From assembly GCA_009668205.1 (NCBI GenBank), contig WJYM01000008.1, positions 1 through 64,000 on the forward strand: a DNA stretch of 64,000 nucleotides, read 5' to 3'. The notes beneath the pieces were generated by a model. It had not been told where the DNA came from. It saw only the letters and a program-made list of their open reading frames with translations, and did no database searches. This document shows positions 46,590-55,425 of the stretch, one piece after another; position 1 is the stretch's first letter, and each line of letters starts with the position of its first letter. Made by a program: the position numbers and the translations under genes. This stretch comes from Enterobacteriaceae bacterium RIT691 (GTDB lineage Bacteria; Pseudomonadota; Gammaproteobacteria; Enterobacterales; Enterobacteriaceae).

Positions 46590-46841
46590 ATGAAAAAAAT
46601 TTTGTTTTCTCTGATCACCGCAGCCTTACTGTTGCCGGCGATAACGCTTCCGGCCCATGCCACCTACCAGGGGGAAAAACGTCAGGACGCTCGCGATACT
46701 CGCCAGGACGCTCGTCAAACGGGTCGTGATGTAAAACAGCAATGCGTGCGTAACGATAATAAAAGCAATGCCGGTTGTCGTCAGGATAAGCGCGAGAATC
46801 GCCGCGACGGTCGTCATGATGCACGCGATGTAAAATGGTAA
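46590..46841 (+). CDS. Small secreted Arg/Asp-rich protein
   Basis: An 83-residue protein with a clear signal peptide ending LPAHA near residue 24. The mature part is almost entirely charged: repeats of the form RQDAR, RDTRQ, RRDGR and HDAR alternate acidic and basic residues, with two cysteines (CVRND and GCRQD) that could form a disulfide. Likely helical and periplasmic. I do not recognise a characterised family. The ATG follows GTGAGGTTGTAACGCA. It is convergent with the hydrolase gene 8 bases downstream. Confidence 0.8.
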   Translation: MKKILFSLITAALLLPAITLPAHATYQGEKRQDARDTRQDARQTGRDVKQQCVRNDNKSNAGCRQDKRENRRDGRHDARDVKW

Positions 46842-46849
46842 TCTGACCT

Positions 46850-48013
46850 TCAGGGCACGAGATGTTTTAATATCGCGTGCCCGATATAATTACTCCAGTT
46901 AAAACTGTTTTGTAATACCACGACCGCATTCTGATTCTCTTTATCATAGCCAATATAGCTGGAGTACCCGGCGATATATCCCACCTGATAAGTAATCTTC
47001 TGATCGCCATAAGTATCTGTGATCCATGCAATATTCGCCGCTTCTTTTTCTCGCGGGTAATAATCTATGGCGACATCGCTAAAGGCTTTATCCAGAGCCG
47101 CATTATGCGTCGGCGTGAAATGGTCGCGGGTATATTCAATCAGATTGCGGGCATTGCTGTAGAGGCTCGCGGCACCCACCATATTATTCGAGAAGTGCCA
47201 GTCTGGCGTCAGATCGCCACGCGCAATGAATTTCGGCTGATCGCCCGCATGCCCCAGCGCACGAAGGGGATAAGCCCGCAGTTTCTCCGGGGTAAAGCTG
47301 GTGTTGTCCATCTGTAGCGGCTGGAAAAGACGCTGCGAGGCGAGGCTTTCAATCGTCTGACCGGTTTGGTACTTAAGGATATAACCGAGGATCGCATAGC
47401 CAATGTTGGAATAGCGCGGCTCATGGGTTAACGGCGCATTGAACTTGCTGAGGTACTCCAGAACGCCATCATCATCCAAATCGTGATAGAAATTTTCGCC
47501 ATCGCTCAGGTAGCCGACAAGGTGCTCCAGCGACAGCAGATTCATCGGCTGGCGCGGCAGCCCGGACGTGTGCGTCACCAGCTGCAGCAGCGTAATTTTC
47601 TGCGCATCGTCACTCAGGGGGGTTCCCGGTGGAAGCAGCGTCGCCAGGGTGTCATCCCAATGCAACCGCCCTTCGTTCACCAGCAATGTGGTGACTTCTG
47701 CCGTCATCCCTTTACTCACTGAGCCGAGCGCAAACAGGGTATCCGGGGTAATGGGATAATGATTTTTTTCGTCCGTCACGCCATAGCAATAAAACCGCGC
47801 CGGGCCATTGTGATGGATAACCGCCACCACCATGCCGGAAACCTGCTTGGTCTGCATATAGGTATTAACGAGTTTATTGACCGGCAGCGCCTGGCCGTTC
47901 TGCGCCACCTGCTTCACTTCACTGGAAGGCATATTCATTTGCGATAACGTCCCGGAACAGCCGGACGCGAGCGCAGACGCTATTACTACAGGGAGAAAAA
48001 GCCCTTTCAACAC
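46850..48013 (-). CDS. Serine hydrolase lipoprotein of the beta-lactamase/AmpH class C fold
   Basis: A 387-residue predicted lipoprotein (ASGC, Cys19) with a penicillin-binding-like serine hydrolase domain. The SxxK motif is Ser98-Val-Ser-Lys101 and the YxN motif is YSN in RYSNIGYAIL near 204. The third motif is less clear. It may act on cell wall peptides or esters. The family contains esterases, DD-peptidases and class C beta-lactamases; lactamase activity is not implied. It lies between gor and treF as an accessory gene. Confidence 0.85.
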   Translation of the reverse strand: MLKGLFLPVVIASALASGCSGTLSQMNMPSSEVKQVAQNGQALPVNKLVNTYMQTKQVSGMVVAVIHHNGPARFYCYGVTDEKNHYPITPDTLFALGSVSKGMTAEVTTLLVNEGRLHWDDTLATLLPPGTPLSDDAQKITLLQLVTHTSGLPRQPMNLLSLEHLVGYLSDGENFYHDLDDDGVLEYLSKFNAPLTHEPRYSNIGYAILGYILKYQTGQTIESLASQRLFQPLQMDNTSFTPEKLRAYPLRALGHAGDQPKFIARGDLTPDWHFSNNMVGAASLYSNARNLIEYTRDHFTPTHNAALDKAFSDVAIDYYPREKEAANIAWITDTYGDQKITYQVGYIAGYSSYIGYDKENQNAVVVLQNSFNWSNYIGHAILKHLVP

Positions 48014-48314
48014 TGACCTTCCTGTTTAATTAGCGCCGTGAGGTGAAGAGAAATAGAGGCCAAACGATAACGATATTCATAAATCGTTGCAAAGTGAAAG
48101 CTCTGAAAGTGCCGCCACCCTAAAGCGGGTAATTTGAGATAGATTCATTGATAAAATAGCGGGTTAGCGAAAAAGTCCACGCCATCCGCATTCCCATAAA
48201 TGTGACAAAGCGCACACTTCCGTCCGCAAAGATCGAAGCGAATGTCTACGCTTAACGGATACGCCGGTGCTCCCCGGCATCAGAAAAATCGGCAATCCTG
48301 GAGGTTTTACCGCT
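48014..48314. other. Divergent intergenic region, hydrolase / treF
   Basis: About 300 bases between divergent genes. The TCTACGCTTAA element at 48245-48255 is the only clear signal. I see no further gene. Confidence 0.4.
48245..48255 (+). promoter_or_regulatory. Sigma-S type -10 of treF
   Basis: TCTACGCTTAA matches the extended sigma-S -10 consensus. It is 60 bases before the treF start. E. coli treF is known to be partly RpoS dependent. Confidence 0.6.
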
Positions 48315-49970
48315 ATGTTCAACCAGAAATTACGAAACCCGGACACCGAGGAAGTACAGGCGTTATCGCCTGAGCTTTGCTACGAAACGGATCCGTGCGA
48401 GCTAAAACTGGATGACATGATTGAGGTCGAGCCAGAGCCAGAAATGATCGAGGGAATGCCCGACTCGGACGCCCTCACCCCGGCCGATCGCTATCTTGAG
48501 CTGTTCGAGCGCGTGCAGAGCGCGCGTATTTTTGCGGACAGCAAAACGTTCCCGGACTGCGCGCCGAAAAGGGATCCGCTGGACATTCTGATTCGCTTTC
48601 GCAAGCTTAAGCGCCAGCCTGGTTTTGATTTGCGGGCGTTTGTCGAAGCGCATTTCTGGCTGCCGGAAAGTCACGACAATGCGTATGTGTCCGATCCGGG
48701 CGACTCACTTAAAGAGCATATCGAAAAACTGTGGCCGGTGCTGACCCGCGAGCCACACGACCATATTCCCTGGTCTTCGTTGCTGACATTACCGCAGGCG
48801 TATTTGGTGCCAGGCGGGCGTTTTACCGAAACCTACTACTGGGATTCCTATTTCACCATGCTGGGCCTTGCCGAAAGTGGCCGTGAAGATTTGCTCAAAT
48901 GCATGGCGGACAACTTCGCGTGGATGATTGAGCGTTACGGGCACATTCCCAACGGCAACCGTACCTATTACCTCAGCCGCTCGCAGCCGCCGGTGTTTGC
49001 GCTGATGGTCGAGTTGTTCGAGGAAGATGGCGTGCGCGGGGCGCGACGCTATCTGGAACATTTGAAAATGGAGCACCGCTTTTGGATGGATGGCGCTGGC
49101 ACCCTACTGCCGAATCAGGCTTATCGCCACGTGGTGCGCCTGCCCGATGGCTCACTGCTGAACCGCTACTGGGACGATCGCGACACGCCTCGTGACGAGT
49201 CCTGGCTGGAAGATGTGGAAACCGCCCGCCATTCAGGCAGACCGCCGAATGAGGTTTACCGCGATCTGCGCGCCGGTGCTGAGTCTGGCTGGGACTACTC
49301 CTCGCGCTGGCTGCGGGATACCACGCGTCTTGCCAGTATCCGCACCACCCAGTTTGTGCCCATAGATTTGAACGCCTTTCTGTTCAAACTGGAAAATACC
49401 ATCGCTAATCTTTCCGGTCTGAGCGGCGACAAGCAAACCGAGAGCGACTTCCGCCACAAGGCCAGTGAACGTCGCGCCGCGGTGAATCGCTATCTGTGGG
49501 ATGAGGAACAGGGCTGCTTCCGTGATTACGACTGGCGGCGTGAACAGCTGGGGCTGTTCTCTGCTGCCAGCGTCGTCCCGCTGTACGTTGGCATGGCCTC
49601 GCATGAACAGGCCGATAAACTCGATACCGCCGTGCGCACTCGCCTGCTCACGCCTGGCGGTGTTCTGGCTACCGAATACGACAGCGGTGAACAATGGGAC
49701 TTCCCGAACGGCTGGGCACCGCTGCAGTGGATGGCGATTCAGGGCTTTAAGCTGTACGGCAACGACGCGCTCGGCAATGAAATTGCCCGCAGCTGGCTGA
49801 ATACCGTCAATCATGTTTATCAGCAACATCACAAACTGATTGAGAAATACCACATCGGCGCCAGCACGCCCCGTCAGGGCGGCGGCGGTGAATACCCACT
49901 GCAGGATGGATTTGGCTGGACCAATGGCGTGGTGCGCCGCTTAATGGGCCTGTATGGCGAACCGGAATGA
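48315..49970 (+). CDS. treF: Cytoplasmic trehalase TreF
   Basis: A 551-residue GH37 trehalase, close to E. coli TreF in length and lacking a signal peptide. The family signatures [15 protein letters not shown] and [13 protein letters not shown] are present. It hydrolyses trehalose to two glucose in the cytoplasm. GGAGG lies before the ATG at 48315; a longer frame opens upstream, but this start matches the family. Confidence 0.96.
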   Translation: MFNQKLRNPDTEEVQALSPELCYETDPCELKLDDMIEVEPEPEMIEGMPDSDALTPADRYLELFERVQSARIFADSKTFPDCAPKRDPLDILIRFRKLKRQPGFDLRAFVEAHFWLPESHDNAYVSDPGDSLKEHIEKLWPVLTREPHDHIPWSSLLTLPQAYLVPGGRFTETYYWDSYFTMLGLAESGREDLLKCMADNFAWMIERYGHIPNGNRTYYLSRSQPPVFALMVELFEEDGVRGARRYLEHLKMEHRFWMDGAGTLLPNQAYRHVVRLPDGSLLNRYWDDRDTPRDESWLEDVETARHSGRPPNEVYRDLRAGAESGWDYSSRWLRDTTRLASIRTTQFVPIDLNAFLFKLENTIANLSGLSGDKQTESDFRHKASERRAAVNRYLWDEEQGCFRDYDWRREQLGLFSAASVVPLYVGMASHEQADKLDTAVRTRLLTPGGVLATEYDSGEQWDFPNGWAPLQWMAIQGFKLYGNDALGNEIARSWLNTVNHVYQQHHKLIEKYHIGASTPRQGGGGEYPLQDGFGWTNGVVRRLMGLYGEPE

Positions 49971-49974
49971 CGCG

Positions 49975-51561
49975 CTAACGGATAGCACTGTAAATGGCTG
50001 ACTGGATGGCCAGCCATTTTTTATTCTGCGCATCCGGCTGCGCATCCACCCGTAGCCTCGCCTGTGAGACGCTATAGCCCTGCCTTTCCACCACCGCAGG
50101 CCCGGTACAAAACGCCTGAAGATAGGATTTCCGCACCGACGTCAGCGCCTCACCGTTAGCCATCGCATGGCCCAGCGTATTGATAAACCGACGGCAGGGT
50201 TTGGCTTCATCCATCTGCAAACGATAGCGCAGCAGCAGTTCCAACACCTCGTCATTACGGGATGACTGAGCCTGTTCGGTCCATGACAGCTGCCAGTTCA
50301 TGCCGCCCTGCAAAAACAGCATCGTGACATCGGTATCATTGCGATCGATAGCCGAGCGCAGGCTGTTAATATCCCAGCTAATCCCCTGATTGGCCAGCTT
50401 TTGACGTGGTGAGAGCCCCTCGGGTTCCGGCGCATCCGCCAGCGATGCTGTCGTCTCAGCCACAGAGTCCGCCGGTGACGTGTTGCTGAACAACCAGATT
50501 GCCGCCAACGCCATTGCCAGGATAGCCACGCCAACGGTGGACCACAGCACACCGGATATCAGCTGTTCATGCCCCTTGGGTGCCTGTAATTCCTGCTTTT
50601 TGGGTGGATCGATATTGTCACGCAAAGGCTGACGATCGCCACCCAGCGCGCGATCTTTACTGCGCGCATGTTCCCAAAAGTGATGCAATTCGTTGCTGTC
50701 CACCGCCATAAACGCGGCCGGGTTGACCCGCGTGCGGCCCTGTTCAAAAGCCCGCTGAACCGGCCCGGCAATCTGACGGAGATAGTTATCCAGCAGCACA
50801 ATTTCGGTACTGGTCAGCGGGCGGTTATCCACAATCGCGTTGCGCATCACCCTGCAGTCCTCCAAAAATGCGTGCAACGTGACTCGCTGCTCCGCCAGAA
50901 AGGTCAGTGCTGAAGCCGAGTTAAACAATGAGGAGTAGTGGCGGGCAAAGGCTTTTTTATCCACCACCAGGAGCGCTAAATCGGTGAACAGCATGCCTGA
51001 AAGCACATCGCCGGCATCGCTGTTTGCCAGCCACTGACGCACTTTTTCGGGGCCGAACTGCAGCTTCAGATGGTCATTGAGCCGCGTGGCATCCGGCCAG
51101 GCCTGGGAAATCAGCGCCTTTAGCGTCATCTTCAGCGCCCGCATTTGTCGCTGCGCCTGCTCCTGGCGCGCATCGCTGTCATCACCAGGGATCGAAGCAA
51201 ACTTAAGCACAGGCTGCTTGTTGCGCACGGATTCCAGCGATGACACAAACCGCAGCGCGGCTATCAGCTGATTATCATTGACCGCCTGACCACGCTCATA
51301 CACCGGGACCACCTGCTGTAAATGGCGCAGTTGAAGGGTAAAGTCACTCAGTTCAGCATCGTTAAGATTGAGTCGACGGGCGACATTTGCCCAGCCGCCT
51401 AAATTCAGGCGAGCCTGCTCGAGCTGTTCCAGAAACCAGCGGGGATCTTTGGCATCGGTAACACGAACGTTGAGCAACGAAAGGATTTCCATGGCAGCCT
51501 GCCGAATGACGCTAAGGCAGTGCTCAAACTGGTCACCCGCATAGTGCGATGCTGTGTGCAT
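49975..51561 (-). CDS. Single-pass membrane protein with degenerate HEPN-like motif, unknown function
   Basis: A 528-residue protein. Residues 1-330 are cytoplasmic and helical, 336-358 form one strong membrane helix, and the rest is probably periplasmic with helical repeats. Near residue 240 the sequence RNAIVDNRPLTSTE resembles the Swt1-type HEPN block (R-N-x3-H), but Asp replaces His, so RNase activity is doubtful. I believe homologues in Salmonella are annotated as STY4199 family, a name I recall without being able to check. The start at 51561 is chosen over one 15 bases upstream. Its 3' end is 4 bases from treF, convergent. Confidence 0.72.
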   Translation of the reverse strand: MHTASHYAGDQFEHCLSVIRQAAMEILSLLNVRVTDAKDPRWFLEQLEQARLNLGGWANVARRLNLNDAELSDFTLQLRHLQQVVPVYERGQAVNDNQLIAALRFVSSLESVRNKQPVLKFASIPGDDSDARQEQAQRQMRALKMTLKALISQAWPDATRLNDHLKLQFGPEKVRQWLANSDAGDVLSGMLFTDLALLVVDKKAFARHYSSLFNSASALTFLAEQRVTLHAFLEDCRVMRNAIVDNRPLTSTEIVLLDNYLRQIAGPVQRAFEQGRTRVNPAAFMAVDSNELHHFWEHARSKDRALGGDRQPLRDNIDPPKKQELQAPKGHEQLISGVLWSTVGVAILAMALAAIWLFSNTSPADSVAETTASLADAPEPEGLSPRQKLANQGISWDINSLRSAIDRNDTDVTMLFLQGGMNWQLSWTEQAQSSRNDEVLELLLRYRLQMDEAKPCRRFINTLGHAMANGEALTSVRKSYLQAFCTGPAVVERQGYSVSQARLRVDAQPDAQNKKWLAIQSAIYSAIR

Positions 51562-51705
51562 CTGTTTTCCTTCCACTGAGGCAATGAGTACCCGGAATAT
51601 TTACAGGGTTTTATTTTTGTTTTTAGATGGTTACAAAGTAGCTTAGCGCAAAGCAAGCGGCGCTAATCCGTCTATAAACCGCTGAAAATACCCGGAGCAA
51701 TGGCG

Positions 51706-52245
51706 ATGATAGAACTCATTACCCCGAGACTGACCTGCAGTTCACTGAGTGAAGCGGACTGGCCGTTCTTTTTATCGCTGTACCAAAACCCTGCGGTGAT
51801 GCGCTTTGTGATGGATGAGCTCAGCGAAACGGATATTCGTGAAGCGTTCGACCCCCGGCTTGCGCCCTGGACACCGGGCGCAGAACACTGGCTATGTCTG
51901 GTCGTCCGGGACCGGGAACAGGGCCATCCGTTGGGGCTCACCGGCTTTATCCAGCGTGAAACAGCAATAGCCGAAGTGGGGTTTATTTTTTCGCCAGCGG
52001 CTCAGGGAAAAGGCTATGGCTTCGAGTCGCTTCAGGCTGTGTGTGATTTCGCCTTCACCGAAGGGGCCATGAGGCGTTTGTCGGCAACGGTGACCGTGGG
52101 AAATAAGGCATCACGCCGCCTGCTGGAAAAAACGGGTTTTGTGCTCGAAGGCGAGTTGAGAGAAAGCTATCAGCTTGGCGGGAAATGGCATAACGACTGG
52201 TTGTTAGGCTTGCTGCGAAGCGAGTTTGTGTTCCCCTCACCCTAA
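51706..52245 (+). CDS. GNAT-family N-acetyltransferase (RimJ-like)
   Basis: A 179-residue GNAT acetyltransferase. The acetyl-CoA pocket lies around FSPAAQGKGYGFESLQAV, followed by NKASRRLLEKTGF, typical of the RimJ/RimL group. The substrate is unknown; many members acetylate protein N-termini or small amines. I chose ATG 51706, 8 bases after GGAG, over ATG 51700. The last codons and stop (FPSP, TAA) lie inside the palindromic repeat that starts at 52234, so the C-terminus may have been altered by its insertion. Confidence 0.85.
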   Translation: MIELITPRLTCSSLSEADWPFFLSLYQNPAVMRFVMDELSETDIREAFDPRLAPWTPGAEHWLCLVVRDREQGHPLGLTGFIQRETAIAEVGFIFSPAAQGKGYGFESLQAVCDFAFTEGAMRRLSATVTVGNKASRRLLEKTGFVLEGELRESYQLGGKWHNDWLLGLLRSEFVFPSP

Positions 52246-52280
52246 CCCTCGCCCCTTTTAGGGAGAGGGCCGGGGTGAGG
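52234..52280. repeat. CCCTCACCC/GGGTGAGGG palindromic repeat, copy 2 (short form)
   Basis: A 47-base palindrome beginning CCCCTCACCCTAACCCTC and ending GGGCCGGGGTGAGG. It lies between the convergent GNAT and SDR genes and supplies the GNAT stop codon. Confidence 0.85.
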
Positions 52281-52286
52281 CTCAAA

Positions 52287-53045
52287 TTACAGGAACATCC
52301 CGCCTGACACTTCAATACGCTGCGCATTCATCCAGCCCAGCTCATCGCTTAACAGCGCAGCGATAGCGCCGCCGATATCATCAGGCTGTCCGACACGGCC
52401 CAGCGCGGTTTGTGCCGCAATATGCTGGTTCATTTCCGCATTATCACGCACCTGGCCACCGCCAAAGTCAGTTTCAATTGCGCCAGGCGCAATGATATTG
52501 ACCGAAATTTTGCGCGCACCCAGCTCTTTCGCCTGATAACGGGTCAGCACTTCCATGGCCCCTTTCATGGAGGCGTAAGCCGCAAAGCCTGGCAGCGCAA
52601 ACCGGGCAAGGCCAGTGGACACATTCAGAATGCGTCCACCGTCCTGAATCAACGGCAGCAGACGCTGGGTCAAGAAGAACGGCCCCTTGAAATGGATGTT
52701 CATAAGTTCATCAAACACGGCTTCGCTGGTCTCGGCAAAAGAGCCGTAGAGCCCGATACCGGCGTTGTTCACTAAATAATCAAAAGTGTCACGCTGCCAG
52801 TGTTGCTTCAGCTGTTTTTGCACGTTGGCGGCAAAGGTTTCAAAGCCGGAAATATCGCCGACATTCAGCTGCAATGCCGCGGCTTTCGCGCCAAGTGCTT
52901 CAATTTCGCCGACAACTTTTTCGGCTTCCTGCTGATTGCTGTTGTAGGTCAGCAGAATATCAATTCCCTTCGCGGCCAGCTTCAGCGCCGCGTTTTTTCC
53001 CAGTCCACGGCTGCCGCCGGTGATTAAAGCAATACGGTGTGTCAT
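52287..53045 (-). CDS. Short-chain dehydrogenase/reductase
   Basis: A 252-residue classical SDR. The NAD(P) loop is TGGSRGLG near 7-14, NNAGIG is near 93, and the catalytic Tyr-x3-Lys is AYASMKGAM near 155-165. The substrate is not predictable. It is divergent from the LysR gene yhjC, so that regulator may control it. ATG 53045 is preferred to an in-frame start 12 bases upstream. Confidence 0.88.
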   Translation of the reverse strand: MTHRIALITGGSRGLGKNAALKLAAKGIDILLTYNSNQQEAEKVVGEIEALGAKAAALQLNVGDISGFETFAANVQKQLKQHWQRDTFDYLVNNAGIGLYGSFAETSEAVFDELMNIHFKGPFFLTQRLLPLIQDGGRILNVSTGLARFALPGFAAYASMKGAMEVLTRYQAKELGARKISVNIIAPGAIETDFGGGQVRDNAEMNQHIAAQTALGRVGQPDDIGGAIAALLSDELGWMNAQRIEVSGGMFL

Positions 53046-53163
53046 AACCAACCTCATTTCAGGTATGTGAACGATGAGAGAGAGCTTATTAGGTGCTATA
53101 AAAACAATAAAGAGCGTAAAATACGTTTCATTGTTTCAGTAATAACAACAAAAGAGTTCTGTG

Positions 53164-54063
53164 ATGGATAAAATTCACGCAATGCAGCTGTTCATCCGCG
53201 TGGCGGAACTGGAGAGTTTTTCTCGTGCCGCGGATACGCTCGGGCTTCCTAAAGGTAGCGTATCGCGCCAGATCCAGGCGCTGGAAAATCTGCTTGGCAC
53301 ACGCCTTCTGCACCGCACGACCCGCCGGGTACAGCTCACGCAGGACGGGATGGTCTATTACGAGCGGGCAAAAGATCTGCTCAGCAATCTCGATGAACTG
53401 GACGGGATGTTTCAGCATGACCCCACCAGCATCAGCGGGCGCCTGCGCGTGGACATGCCCGTGGGCGTGGCAAAAAACCTGGTGATCCCTAAACTGCCCA
53501 CTTTCCTGCAGCAGTATCCGGGGATAGAGCTGGAGCTCAGCAGCAGCGACCGTCTGGTGGATGTTATCCGCGAAGGCTTCGACTGCGTGGTTCGGGTGGG
53601 CACACTTAAGGACTCCGGGCTGGTTGCACGCCCGCTGGGGAAACTGACCGTTGTGAACTGTGCCAGCCCCGATTATCTGGTGCGGTTTGGCTATCCGGAA
53701 AACCTCGACGATCTCGCCAGCCATGCGTTAATTCACTATGCGGTCAACATTGGCGTGCGCCCACAGGGCTTTGAAATACGGGTGGATAACCAGACGCATT
53801 GGATAAAAACGGGCGGTGTACTGACGGTCAACAGTACGGAAACCTATCACGCCGCCTGTCTGGCCGGGCTGGGAATTATCCAGGTGCCGCGTATCGGGGT
53901 GAAGGAAGCGCTGCGCAGCGGGAAACTGGTTGAAATCCTGCCACAACACCGTGCAGAACCCATGCCGGTTTCGCTGATTTATCCCCATCGCCGTAACCTT
54001 TCCCGCCGTGTTCACCTGTTTATGGAGTGGTTGACGGACATTTTGAAAAGCTATGTCGACTAA
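53164..54063 (+). CDS. yhjC: LysR-type regulator YhjC
   Basis: A 299-residue LysR regulator beginning MDKIHAMQLFIRVAELESFS, closely resembling E. coli YhjC in my recollection. The HTH lies at about 18-45 (SFSRAADTLGLPKGSVSRQI). It sits upstream of yhjD as in K-12. In K-12, YhjC has been reported to influence csgD and has been named RcdB; here, the divergent SDR gene is another likely target. Confidence 0.85.
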   Translation: MDKIHAMQLFIRVAELESFSRAADTLGLPKGSVSRQIQALENLLGTRLLHRTTRRVQLTQDGMVYYERAKDLLSNLDELDGMFQHDPTSISGRLRVDMPVGVAKNLVIPKLPTFLQQYPGIELELSSSDRLVDVIREGFDCVVRVGTLKDSGLVARPLGKLTVVNCASPDYLVRFGYPENLDDLASHALIHYAVNIGVRPQGFEIRVDNQTHWIKTGGVLTVNSTETYHAACLAGLGIIQVPRIGVKEALRSGKLVEILPQHRAEPMPVSLIYPHRRNLSRRVHLFMEWLTDILKSYVD

Positions 54064-54135
54064 GGCGCTCGGGTCTGGCCCCGTCATCGGCTATAATTTT
54101 AAAGATGTGTTGTAAAAATAAGGAATAAGCACCTG

Positions 54136-55164
54136 ATGACGCCGGATAACGACGCAAAACGCCCCACTCAGGATCTGGAATACGATCCCGTCAGGAAAAT
54201 GCAAACTGAAGAGAATCCCGCTGCGGGGATAAAGCAAAGAGCCAGCGGTGCGCTGAACAAGGCGACAGGCACGGCGCAAAAAGTCCAGCGCCAGCCTGTT
54301 ATCGCCCACCTGATCCGGGCGGCGGAGCGATTTAACGATCGCCTGGGGAATCAGTTTGGTGCCGCCATCACCTACTTCTCTTTTCTGTCGATGATCCCGA
54401 TTCTGATGGTGTCCTTTGCGGCGGGGGGCTTTATTCTCGCCTCGCATCCCACGTTGCTGCAGGATATTTTCGATAAAATTCTGCTCAACGTCAGCGACCC
54501 GATGCTTGCCGCTACGCTAAAAAACACCATCAACACCGCAGTTCAACAGCGCACCACGGTTGGGCTTGTCGGCCTGCTGATTGCACTCTATTCCGGCATC
54601 AACTGGATGGGTAATCTGCGTGAAGCGATCCGCGCCCAGTCGCGTGATGTTTGGGAACGTACACCGCAGGATCAGGAAAAAATTTGGATTAAGTATTTTC
54701 GCGATTTGGTTTCTCTGATTGGCCTGCTGATTGCCCTGATTGTCACCCTCGCCATTACCTCCGTGTCCGGAGCGGCACAACAGATGATTATTTCGGCCCT
54801 GTATCTGGACAATATCGAGTGGCTGAAGCCCGCGTGGCGGCTCATTGGCCTCGCTATTTCGATTTTCGCCAACTACCTGCTGTTCTTCTGGATTTTCTGG
54901 CGTTTGCCTCGTCATCGCCCGCGCAAAAAGGCGCTGGTTCGCGGGACGTTTATTGCCGCCATCGGTTTTGAAGTGATTAAAATTATCATGACCTGGACGC
55001 TGCCCGCGCTGATGAAATCCCCCTCTGGCGCGGCCTTTGGTTCCGTGCTCGGGTTAATGGCATTCTTCTACTTCTTTGCCCGATTAACGCTTTTCTGCGC
55101 GGCATGGATTGCCACGGCACAGTACAAAGACGACCCGCGGATGCCGGGAAAAACCCACCACTGA
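54136..55164 (+). CDS. yhjD: YihY/BrkB-family inner-membrane protein YhjD
   Basis: A 342-residue membrane protein. The N-terminal 65 residues are hydrophilic, then six membrane helices follow between about 75 and 325. It belongs to the YihY/virulence factor BrkB family. In E. coli, certain yhjD mutations allow growth without Kdo on lipid A, which suggests a role in lipid IVA transport. AAGGAATAAGC precedes the start. Confidence 0.93.
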   Translation: MTPDNDAKRPTQDLEYDPVRKMQTEENPAAGIKQRASGALNKATGTAQKVQRQPVIAHLIRAAERFNDRLGNQFGAAITYFSFLSMIPILMVSFAAGGFILASHPTLLQDIFDKILLNVSDPMLAATLKNTINTAVQQRTTVGLVGLLIALYSGINWMGNLREAIRAQSRDVWERTPQDQEKIWIKYFRDLVSLIGLLIALIVTLAITSVSGAAQQMIISALYLDNIEWLKPAWRLIGLAISIFANYLLFFWIFWRLPRHRPRKKALVRGTFIAAIGFEVIKIIMTWTLPALMKSPSGAAFGSVLGLMAFFYFFARLTLFCAAWIATAQYKDDPRMPGKTHH

Positions 55165-55173
55165 CGTCGTTCT

Positions 55174-55193
55174 CGGGTTGAAATCTCAACCCG
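55174..55193 (+). terminator. Hairpin after yhjD
   Basis: CGGGTTGA (55174-55181) pairs with TCAACCCG (55186-55193) with a 4-base loop, 10 bases after the stop. The following ATTCACTTCTTC is only moderately T-rich. Confidence 0.5.
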
Positions 55194-55425
55194 ATTCACT
55201 TCTTCAGCAGATAAATCCAGTTAGTAACTTTTCTTTAACCAAAAACTGGTTTTATCTGCTATTTAATTATTTATGTGAAGCATTTCATAGAAGCGAATTT
55301 GCAGGTGCAAAAATTATTCGCTTTTTGCCTGTTTTCCGCCCTTTTTCCGACTTTGTTACACATTGAAATAGCGCTTTTGCTGTGCGTAATATGGCCCTTC
55401 GTTCGCCAAAAAATAAGAAAACACT

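Noticed and set aside
46850-48013. AmpC-type beta-lactamase
   Set aside because: It is a lipoprotein with SxxK and YSN but without a clear third KTG-like motif. A general serine hydrolase is the safer call.
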